DNA of 21,409 bases. Origin: CAZMGG01 sp964565715 (GTDB taxonomy: Bacteria; Planctomycetota; UBA1135; UBA2386). Below are positions 15,512 through 21,409 of this stretch, piece after piece (the first letter of the stretch is position 1; each line of letters opens with the position of its first letter). The notes under the pieces are model-generated. The model had not been told where the DNA came from, ran no database searches, and saw nothing but the letters and a program-made list of their open reading frames with translations. Location of the stretch: assembly GCA_964565715.1 (NCBI GenBank), contig CAZMGG010000100.1, forward strand, positions 1 to 21,409, given 5' to 3'. The position numbers were made by a program, and so were the translations under genes.

Positions 15512-15636
15512 TTGGAGCGATCCGGCGGAAGTTGTTGCGGGCCGACCTCGCGATTCCGGGCTAAGCTTCTCCGACCCCTTCGCCGGCCCGGGCGAGGGAC
15601 CCCTTCCCGCTAGAGACCCCACTGGAGCACGGACCG

Positions 15637-16914
15637 ATGCACACCCGCCAGAGCGGCGCCGCCCACGTTCCCATCCTGTTCTTCCTGATCCTGCTGGTCC
15701 TGTTCCTCGGCGCACTCGGCTTCGGCTACGTGACGCTGACGAAGAACAACGAGCTGGAGCAGCAGATCGCCACCGCTCGCCAGGATGCGGACACCGCCAA
15801 GGGGCAGGTCCTGATCCGCGACCACTACATCGCCGACATCGGCGAGGTGTTCAAGCTGCCCGGCACCTACAACGGCCGGCCGCAGGTCTCCAAGGAGGAC
15901 TACAAGAACCAGACGCTGGAAGGCGTGGCCGGCGTGATGGATCCCGCCGCCGTCCGCCAGAAGCTGGAGTCCTTCGCCCGCCAGGTCGAGGTGTCGAACA
16001 GCAACGGCCTGGACGACCTGTTCGGCGCGGTGAACGGCCGCGTCGAGGCGCTGAAGAAGCGTGAGGCGGACATCGCCGCCGACCGCGACAAGATCGCGCA
16101 GGAGAAGGCGACGATCGACGCCAACTTCGCGCGGGCGACCAACGACCACAGCTCGGCCCAGCAGAACCTGCGGGACCAGCTCAACCAGACCAGCCAGACC
16201 TTCAACGCCCAGGTGGCCGACGTCCGCAACCTGCTGGACAGCACCCGGCAGAACCTGCGCGACAAGATCGACGAGGCCGACAAGGCCCGCGAGGCCTTCA
16301 CCGCCGAGAAGAAGGCGCTGAACCACGAGCTGGGCAAGCTGCACGGCCAGAACACGGCCTACGCCAGCAAGCTGAATCTGATCAACCCGCCCGACGCCGC
16401 CGACGGCAAGGTCATCGCCGCCCGCAACAACGTCCCGACGGCGTGGATCGGGCTCGGCCGCAAGGACATGCTGCAGCCCGGCACGATCTTCCGGATCAAG
16501 AACCCGAACTCGGACGCGGTGAAGGCCTACGCCACCGTGACCAAGGTCGAGCAGGAGCGCGCCGAGGTCAGCCTGAGCGGTGTGGTGGATCCGGTCGGCG
16601 ACCAGGTGCGCGAGGGCGACCTGCTGTTCAACGACCTCTACACCCCGAACCTGCCGCGCAACATCTACCTGATGGGCCGCTTCAGCTTCCCCTACAACAA
16701 GCCGGAGCTGGAGAAGCTGCTCACCAACCTGGGCAACAAGGTCCACCACAAGATGGAGCCGGGCGTCGACCTGGTCATCCTGGGCAACGACAGCATCACC
16801 GAGGAAGGCGATGGCTTCATCCCGGTCACCGACACCGCGGAGTACAAGGAAGCCCTCAACCTCGGCGTGGTGTTCGCGCCGCTGCACAAGATCCGCGACC
16901 TGATCAAGCTCTAG
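15637..16914 (+). CDS. membrane-anchored coiled-coil protein with BRCT-like C-terminus
   Basis: I do not recognise a named family for this 425-residue protein. It has a short basic N-terminus, one membrane helix (residues 11-32) and long heptad-rich coiled coils (about 36-60 and 105-245). A small beta domain follows (about 255-330, WIGLGRKDMLQPGTIFRI to VREGDLLFND). The C-terminal piece (342-425) has the pattern of a BRCT fold: YLMGRFSF, PELEKLLTNLGNKVHH, VDLVILGND, then YKEALNLGVVFAPLHKIRDL. By the positive-inside rule the bulk should lie outside the cytoplasm. The layout (anchor, coiled coil, beta domain) recalls MreC-like envelope scaffolds. GGAG at 15624-15627 serves the start. It has its own promoter and a hairpin behind it, so it is probably transcribed alone. 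Its codon use is richer in lysine and asparagine than its neighbours. Confidence 0.8.
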   Translation: MHTRQSGAAHVPILFFLILLVLFLGALGFGYVTLTKNNELEQQIATARQDADTAKGQVLIRDHYIADIGEVFKLPGTYNGRPQVSKEDYKNQTLEGVAGVMDPAAVRQKLESFARQVEVSNSNGLDDLFGAVNGRVEALKKREADIAADRDKIAQEKATIDANFARATNDHSSAQQNLRDQLNQTSQTFNAQVADVRNLLDSTRQNLRDKIDEADKAREAFTAEKKALNHELGKLHGQNTAYASKLNLINPPDAADGKVIAARNNVPTAWIGLGRKDMLQPGTIFRIKNPNSDAVKAYATVTKVEQERAEVSLSGVVDPVGDQVREGDLLFNDLYTPNLPRNIYLMGRFSFPYNKPELEKLLTNLGNKVHHKMEPGVDLVILGNDSITEEGDGFIPVTDTAEYKEALNLGVVFAPLHKIRDLIKL

Positions 16915-16950
16915 TCGATTCGGTTCGCAGCACGGGGCTCGCGCCCCAGA

Positions 16951-16988
16951 ACGGAGCCCGCGGCGCCGACCGGCCCCGCGGGCTCCGT
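16951..16988 (+). terminator. GC-rich terminator-like hairpin
   Basis: A perfect 13-bp stem (acggagcccgcgg at 16951-16963 with its complement at 16976-16988) encloses a 12-nt loop, 36 bases after the stop of the envelope protein gene. A smaller GGGGC/GCCCC hairpin precedes it at 16934-16947. There is no T-run, so Rho-independent function is not certain. Confidence 0.55.
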
Positions 16989-17047
16989 CGCGTACGGGGC
17001 GACCACCCCGGACGCAACGCGCCGTGGAGCCGGTCCGGACCCGTGGA

Positions 17048-17053
17048 TAGAGT
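17048..17053 (+). promoter_or_regulatory. possible -10 box close to the tatC start
   Basis: TAGAGT ends 12 bases before the tatC ATG, so the transcript would begin almost at the start codon (near-leaderless). The -35 position (TGGAGC at 17025-17030, 17-bp spacing) is weak. Confidence 0.3.
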
Positions 17054-17065
17054 CTTCCGGCTCGC

Positions 17066-18016
17066 ATGGCTCCGCCCGACGAACCGCGCTCCCAGGCCGC
17101 CGATCCGGCGGAGGAACTGCCGCGCATGTCGTTCGGCGACCACCTGGACGAGCTGCGCAAGCGCCTGCTGCGGGCGCTGCTGGCCCTGGTGGGGGCGCTG
17201 GTGCTGATCATGCCGTTCCACGACCAGGTGATCGGCATCGTCGTCGAGCCCTACCGGATCCTCTGGCAGGGCAGCTTCCAGGACTACGTGGCCGCACTGG
17301 AGGCGCGCGCGGTGGCCGGCACGATGTCGCAGGACGGCCTCGACCAGCGCTACCTGGAGTTCTGCCGGCAGCACCAGCAGGCCATCCTGGACGGCACCTT
17401 CGCCCACCCGCACGCCATCCCGTGGGAGACCGGCTTCCGCGTGCCCTACGAGCTGGTGGCCATCTCCGGCATCGAGGACGTCTGGACCTTCCTCTCGGCC
17501 TCCCTGCTGTTCGCCTTCGCGCTGGCCTCGCCGGTGGTCATCTGGCAGATCTGGGCCTTCATCGCCGCCGGCCTCTACCAGAAGGAGCGGAAGGTCTTCA
17601 CCCGCTACTTCCCGTTCATGGTGGTGCTGCTGCTCGGCGGCATCCTGTTCGGCTACTTCCTGGCGGTGCCGTTCGGCCTGTCGTTCCTCATCAAGCTGAT
17701 GAACATGGGCCAGGTGCAGCCGATGCTGGCGGTGGGCCAGTACTTCACCATCCTGTTCTCGCTGACCACGGCGCTGGGGCTGCTGTTCCAGCTGCCGCTG
17801 GTGATGGTGGCGCTGCAGCGCGTCGGCCTCCTGCGCCACGAGACGATGGTGAAGAAGTGGCGCCTGGTGATCCTGATCATCTTCCTGATCTCGGCGGTCC
17901 TGACGCCGACGCCGGATCCCTTCAACCTGCTGCTGATGGCGGTGCCGGCGGTCCTGCTCTACGTGCTCGGCCTGTTCCTCACCGCCCGCGGCCGCCGGCA
18001 CGAGGCGCCGCTGTGA
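17066..18016 (+). CDS. tatC: TatC, twin-arginine translocase receptor subunit
   Basis: This 316-residue inner-membrane protein has the TatC pattern of six helices. It shows MSFGDHLDELRKRL (21-34) before helix 1, IEDVWTFLSASLLFAFALASP, the glutamate-containing YQKERKVF loop, and FQLPLVMVALQRVGL followed by ISAVLTPTPDP near the end. TatC recognises the twin-arginine signal of folded exported proteins. The first extracytoplasmic loop (about residues 50-135) is much longer than in E. coli TatC (258 residues in total), which, with the 20-residue N-terminal extension, recalls planctomycete TatC. An alternative start at M21 (17126) has GGAGG 11 bases upstream. cinA follows after 10 bases and is probably cotranscribed. 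No tatA or tatB is present in the window. Confidence 0.95.
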   Translation: MAPPDEPRSQAADPAEELPRMSFGDHLDELRKRLLRALLALVGALVLIMPFHDQVIGIVVEPYRILWQGSFQDYVAALEARAVAGTMSQDGLDQRYLEFCRQHQQAILDGTFAHPHAIPWETGFRVPYELVAISGIEDVWTFLSASLLFAFALASPVVIWQIWAFIAAGLYQKERKVFTRYFPFMVVLLLGGILFGYFLAVPFGLSFLIKLMNMGQVQPMLAVGQYFTILFSLTTALGLLFQLPLVMVALQRVGLLRHETMVKKWRLVILIIFLISAVLTPTPDPFNLLLMAVPAVLLYVLGLFLTARGRRHEAPL

Positions 18017-18026
18017 GGGCCCCACG

Positions 18027-19304
18027 ATGAGCGTGCGCGCCGAGGTGATCGCCAGCGGCGACGAACTGCTGCACGGCGGAGCACTCGACACCAACAGCCG
18101 CTGGATCGCCGCCCAGCTCGAGGCCATGGGCGCCCAGGTGCGACGCTTCACGGTGGTCGGCGACGATCCCGACGGCCTGCGCCTCGCCCTGCTCGAGGCC
18201 AGCGGCCGCGCCGAGGTGGTGGTGCTGACCGGCGGCCTCGGTCCCACCCTCGACGACCGCACCCGCGAGGTGGCCGCCGAACTGGCGCAGGTGCCGCTGC
18301 GCTTTCACGAGGACTCCTGGCGGCACATCCAGGACTGGCTGCAGCGCCGGCGCCGGCCGGTGCCCGACAGCAACCGGCGGCAGGCGATGGTGCCGGCCAC
18401 GGCCCAGGTGCTGGCCAACCCGGTCGGCACGGCGCCGGGCTTCCGCCTGCCGCTCGGCAAGGCCCAGGTCTTCGCGCTGCCCGGCGTGCCCCGCGAGATG
18501 CAGGCCATGCTGGTGGACCACGTGCTGCCGTTCGTGCGCACCCTGCCCGACTGCCGGCCGAGCGCGGCCCACTACCTGCGCGTGGTCGGGCCCTCCGAGG
18601 CGCTGCTCGGCGAGCGGCTGGAGACCTGGATGGCGCCCGGCCGCGATCCGGCGGTCGGCATCACCGCCTCCTACGGCATGCTGACCGTACGCGTCGTCGC
18701 CACCGGCCGTGATCTTGCGGCGGCGCAGGCGGCGTGCGCGCTGACCACCGCCGAACTGCGCCCGGCGGTGGCCGAGTGGGTGGTGGCCGAGGGCACCGAC
18801 GACCTCGAGGTCCTGGTGGGCAAGGCCCTGCTGGCGGCCGGCCGTTCGCTGGCGCTGGCGGAGTCGTGCACCGGCGGCCTGCTGGCCTCGCGGCTCACCG
18901 ACGTGCCGGGCATCTCGGCGGTCTTCCGCGGCGGCCTCGTCACCTACGCCGACGTGGCCAAGCAGGAACTGCTGGGCGTGCCGGCGGACCTGCTGGCCGC
19001 CCACGGCGCGGTGAGCGAACCGGTGGCGGCGGCGATGGCGTTCGGCGCGGCCCAGCGCCTGGGCGCCGACCTGGCGCTCGGCATCACCGGCATCGCCGGC
19101 CCGGACGGGGGCACCCCGGACAAGCCGGTGGGGATGGTCTGCTTCGGCCTGTTCGACCGGGGGACGTCCCGGGCCTGGACCCTGCGGATCGCGCCGTTGG
19201 GGCGGGAATTCGTCCGCGAGCGGGCGGTGGTGGAGGGGCTGGTGGCGCTGCTGCGGGCCTGCCCGGGGGCCGGGGCTGGGGGGGGGGGGGGGGGCGCCAA
19301 GTAG
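18027..19304 (+). CDS. cinA: CinA, nicotinamide-nucleotide amidase / competence-damage-inducible protein
   Basis: This is a 425-residue two-domain protein. The N-terminal molybdopterin-binding-like domain (about 4-170) shows AEVIASGDELLHGGALDTNSRWI in its opening segment, LTGGLGPTLDD, and PGVPREMQAM. The C-terminal CinA domain (about 255-415) shows AESCTGGLLASRLTDVPGIS, YADVAKQELLGV, HGAVSEPVA and GITGIAGPDGG. The C-terminal domain deamidates nicotinamide mononucleotide in NAD recycling, and the N-terminal domain in relatives hydrolyses ADP-ribose. GAGGG at 18015-18019 overlaps the tatC stop and serves as the ribosome-binding site. The last residues (a glycine run then AK) come from a 17-base G homopolymer and may be a sequencing error, so the exact C-terminus is unsure. 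Confidence 0.95.
   Translation: MSVRAEVIASGDELLHGGALDTNSRWIAAQLEAMGAQVRRFTVVGDDPDGLRLALLEASGRAEVVVLTGGLGPTLDDRTREVAAELAQVPLRFHEDSWRHIQDWLQRRRRPVPDSNRRQAMVPATAQVLANPVGTAPGFRLPLGKAQVFALPGVPREMQAMLVDHVLPFVRTLPDCRPSAAHYLRVVGPSEALLGERLETWMAPGRDPAVGITASYGMLTVRVVATGRDLAAAQAACALTTAELRPAVAEWVVAEGTDDLEVLVGKALLAAGRSLALAESCTGGLLASRLTDVPGISAVFRGGLVTYADVAKQELLGVPADLLAAHGAVSEPVAAAMAFGAAQRLGADLALGITGIAGPDGGTPDKPVGMVCFGLFDRGTSRAWTLRIAPLGREFVRERAVVEGLVALLRACPGAGAGGGGGGAK
19278..19294 (+). other. 17-base poly-G run at the cinA 3' end
   Basis: An uninterrupted G17 lies inside the last codons of cinA. Such runs are a known artefact of two-colour short-read chemistry, and similar runs flank the nearby assembly gap. 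The length here sets the reading frame of the final codons. Confidence 0.8.
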
Positions 19305-19307
19305 TGC

Positions 19308-19335
19308 GTGACAAGGCCTGGGCGGCTGCTATCCT
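19308..19335 (+). promoter_or_regulatory. promoter of the tRNA-Gln pair
   Basis: GTGACA (19308-19313) and TATCCT (19330-19335) are separated by 16 bp. The predicted transcription start falls a few bases before the mature tRNA end at 19347. Confidence 0.5.
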
Positions 19336-19346
19336 CTGCGGCCCCC

Positions 19347-19422
19347 TACCCCGTGGTGTAATCGGTAGCACATCAGGTTTTGGTCCTGAGAGTTCCTGGT
19401 TCGAGTCCAGGCGGGGTAACCA
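19347..19422 (+). tRNA. tRNA-Gln, anticodon TTG, CCA encoded
   Basis: The acceptor stem taccccg pairs with cggggta (19412-19418), followed by the discriminator A and encoded CCA. The anticodon arm is tcagg-ttttggt-cctga, giving anticodon TTG. The T-arm is cctgg-ttcgagt-ccagg. The first pair is U1-A72, which is usual for glutamine tRNAs. It reads CAA and CAG codons. Confidence 0.96.
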
Positions 19423-19490
19423 ACCCCGACCGACGCTGTTCTTTCCGGGCCTTCTGGCGATGATCTGAGGGCTCGCTGATCCGACTTTCC

Positions 19491-19564
19491 TACCCCGTGG
19501 TGTAACGGTAGCACAACAGGTTCTGGTCCTGTTTGTCAAGGTTCAAATCCTTGCGGGGTAACCA
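19491..19564 (+). tRNA. tRNA-Gln, anticodon CTG, CCA encoded
   Basis: It has the same acceptor stem (taccccg with cggggta at 19554-19560), then A and CCA. The anticodon arm acagg-ttctggt-cctgt gives anticodon CTG, reading CAG. It lies 68 bp after the other tRNA-Gln and has no obvious promoter of its own, so both are probably cut from one transcript. Confidence 0.96.
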
Positions 19565-19834
19565 CTTACGCTCGCTGCGCACGCCTCGGCGGGCGCCTTC
19601 TCCGCTGGCCCTCCGCTGGCCATCCGCTGGCCGCGCCTTCAGCTGGTCAGCCGGTGCAAGAACCNNNNNNNNNNGGTGGGGCTACACCGGGGCTGGGGGG
19701 GGGGGGGTGGCGCGGGGGGGGGGGGGTGTTGGGGGGGGGGGGGGGGCGCGCCCAGAAGGCACCTGGGGATCGGTGCGGGGTCGTCGCTGACCGGGATGGA
19801 CCCGATTCCCTTCCTTCCAACCAGGAGACCAGCG
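19565..19834. other. intergenic stretch with assembly gap and poly-G runs
   Basis: No gene is seen here. Three near copies of tccgctggcc occur at about 19600-19633. Ten N at 19665-19674 mark a scaffold join of unknown length, followed by G runs of 12 or more bases up to 19746 that look like read artefacts. AGGAGA at 19823-19828 is the ribosome-binding site of the next gene. Confidence 0.85.
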
Positions 19835-21364
19835 ATGCGAGCCATCCCGTTGCGTCTGTTCCGTCCCGCCACCTGCGCCGCCGTGGCCCTCGCGCTCGCG
19901 GCCTGTGCGCCGCGCCAGGACCCGCTCCACAACGATGAGGCGCCGGACCTCAACTACGCGATCACTGCCCTGAAGGACGCCAAGCACCAGGGCTCGATCG
20001 CGCCGGTCGACCAGGAGGTGATGAGCCGCATGCAGGGGGTGCTGCCCGGCTGCGCGCTGGCGGTGGTGCAGGGCGGCCAGATCCGCTACCTGCGCGGCTA
20101 CGGGGTCGCCGACTTCCAGGTTGCGGCCAACCCCAACGACGACGTGCCCTTCACCAAGCGGTCGGTGTGCGGCATCGGCTCGGTGAGCAAGGTGCTGACC
20201 AGCATCGCGGTGATGAAGCTCGTCGAGCAGGGCAAGGTGGCCCTGGATGCGCCGGTGGCGGGCTACTTCCCGCACTGGACGCCCGGCGGCTGGTCGCAGA
20301 TCACCGTGCGGCAGCTGCTGTCGCACCGCGCGGGGTTGCCGCGGGATCCCGATGCGGGCCAGGCGGGCTTCCTGCCGCCGGCGTTCCTGGATCAATACTT
20401 CGGCTTCCGCTGCAGCCAGCACCCGCGCTTCGGCGTGCTGGAGTTCATCCTCACCGACAACGCGGCGCCGCAGCCGGGGCAGATCGGCGATTACCTGTAC
20501 TCGAACCTCGGCTACGCGATGCTCGGCGCGATCGTCGACTGGGTGACGCAGCTGCCGGCGTTCGGCGATGGCCAGCGCGGCTACGAGCGGTTCGTGTGGT
20601 CGCTGGTGGCCGGTGCCGACGACGCGGCGCTGACGGCGTGTCTGCAGCATCACTGGCGCACGGGCGACATCCCCGACGAGGTGCAGGGCTACACGGCGAA
20701 CTGGCAGGAGACGACGCCGGTGTACTCGGGCTGGCACGGGCCGGCGGGGGGCTGGTCGATGACGATCGGCGATCTGGGGCGGGTGCTGCTGGCGTTGATG
20801 GGGAATCAGGTGCTGGCGCCGGCGAGCCTGCAGGCGATGCGGGTGGATCCGGGCATGCCGGGGAACGGGTCGGGGTACGGGCTGGGGTTGTTTGTGTCCG
20901 ACAAGGCGAGCCGGCCGGCGTTCCATCACGGTGGCTCGATCGGTGGGTACCGGACGCAGGTGATCGTCTGGCCGAACCACGACGTGGCGGTGGCGGTGTT
21001 CGGCAACGCCGACCGCAACGGGGTCGGCGGCATCGCCGAGGCGGTGGGGCGGCTGTGGATCGAGCAGGGCCCGTTCGTGCCGCAGCTGGACTGGCAGGAG
21101 GCGGCGTTCGTGGGGAGTGCGGAGTACCAGGTGTCGGTGCGCGACGTGGATGGCGCCGAGGAGTGCGTCGGCGGACTGCGAGGTCGGCTCGGCGAGGCGG
21201 GTGCGGCGGCGGCGCTGCGCGGTGTGGTGGGTGGGCAGGGTGCTGCGGGCGCTGCGCTGGCGGATCTGGTGACCCGGGACCCGAGCCGGCGGGAGGACGC
21301 GTGTGGGCTGTTCCTGCAGATGCTGGCCCGGGACGGGCACTTGGGCGGGTACGTGAGACGGTAG
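19835..21364 (+). CDS. lipoprotein serine hydrolase, beta-lactamase/PBP (class C) family
   Basis: This 509-residue predicted lipoprotein has a signal sequence with lipobox LAAC and cysteine at residue 24. The catalytic domain has the three expected motifs of the class C beta-lactamase/D,D-peptidase/esterase family. These are S-x-x-K as GSVSKVLTS (about residues 116-124), a Tyr motif YSN in GDYLYSNLGYAMLGA, and HGG in FHHGGSIGGYRTQV. GGWSMTIGDLGRVL is also typical. Substrates in this family range from peptidoglycan stem peptides to small esters and amides, and nothing here fixes which. The last 110 residues are Gly/Ala-rich and not recognised. AGGAGA lies six bases before the chosen ATG, and the frame is open further upstream only through the poly-G region. 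The 45 bases after the stop hold nothing recognisable. Confidence 0.9.
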   Translation: MRAIPLRLFRPATCAAVALALAACAPRQDPLHNDEAPDLNYAITALKDAKHQGSIAPVDQEVMSRMQGVLPGCALAVVQGGQIRYLRGYGVADFQVAANPNDDVPFTKRSVCGIGSVSKVLTSIAVMKLVEQGKVALDAPVAGYFPHWTPGGWSQITVRQLLSHRAGLPRDPDAGQAGFLPPAFLDQYFGFRCSQHPRFGVLEFILTDNAAPQPGQIGDYLYSNLGYAMLGAIVDWVTQLPAFGDGQRGYERFVWSLVAGADDAALTACLQHHWRTGDIPDEVQGYTANWQETTPVYSGWHGPAGGWSMTIGDLGRVLLALMGNQVLAPASLQAMRVDPGMPGNGSGYGLGLFVSDKASRPAFHHGGSIGGYRTQVIVWPNHDVAVAVFGNADRNGVGGIAEAVGRLWIEQGPFVPQLDWQEAAFVGSAEYQVSVRDVDGAEECVGGLRGRLGEAGAAAALRGVVGGQGAAGAALADLVTRDPSRREDACGLFLQMLARDGHLGGYVRR

Positions 21365-21409
21365 GCGCGGCGGGGCGGCGGGCGCGTGCGCGCTTCCTTG
21401 CCGATTAGA

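Noticed and set aside
19491..19564. tRNA genes as an integration site for a genomic island that includes the serine hydrolase.
   Set aside because: No duplicated tRNA 3' end or integrase is seen, and the assembly gap prevents any conclusion about linkage.
19600..19633. Short near-repeats (tccgctggcc three times), considered as a CRISPR-like or att array.
   Set aside because: The units are about 11 bp, directly adjacent and without spacers. This is a simple local duplication next to a tRNA, with no integrase nearby.

Overview
This is a very GC-rich stretch of chromosome from a Gram-negative (diderm) bacterium. An outer-membrane porin-type protein (PelB) and two predicted lipoproteins point to a diderm. 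My best guess is Planctomycetota. The evidence is an enlarged first extracytoplasmic loop and N-terminal extension in TatC, coaE and rho lying next to each other on the same strand, few good Shine-Dalgarno sites, and a membrane-anchored coiled-coil protein I cannot assign to a common family. That placement is inference, because no rRNA or other phylogenetic marker was analysed.

Region 1 (1-11772, minus strand, transcribed right to left) is a tightly coupled Pel exopolysaccharide operon in the order pelA-pelB-pelD-pelE-pelF-pelG, mostly with 4-nt stop/start overlaps or gaps of 1-5 nt. PelF (glycosyltransferase) and PelG (flippase-like) with PelD (c-di-GMP receptor) and PelE form the inner-membrane synthase. 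PelA deacetylates the polymer in the periplasm and PelB exports it. Four points are unusual. pelD is cut by a single in-frame TGA between its third and fourth membrane segments. PelD carries a second degenerate GGDEF-like domain. No pelC is present between pelB and pelD. PelA lacks the N-terminal glycoside hydrolase domain, and a separate lipoprotein hydrolase of that fold is encoded divergently at 11826-12839.

Region 2 (12840-15400) holds rho and coaE on the minus strand. The Rho-family protein has lost the Walker A lysine (GKT changed to GRT) as well as other lysines expected at ATP- and RNA-contact loops. Between coaE and rho sits a roughly 400-bp cassette in the opposite orientation, carrying a DUF433 antitoxin-like gene and what looks like the first codons of a truncated toxin partner. 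It is bounded by a perfect 25-bp direct repeat of the coaE 3' end, and a decayed piece of the coaE C-terminus lies on the rho side. This looks like an insertion with local duplication.

Region 3 (15400-19564, plus strand) holds an envelope coiled-coil protein with a BRCT-like C-terminus, then tatC-cinA, then two tandem tRNA-Gln genes (anticodons TTG and CTG).

Region 4 (19565-21409) contains an assembly gap (10 N) flanked by suspicious poly-G runs, then a lipoprotein serine hydrolase of the beta-lactamase/penicillin-binding family. All genes read as chromosomal. I see no insertion sequence, CRISPR array or prophage.
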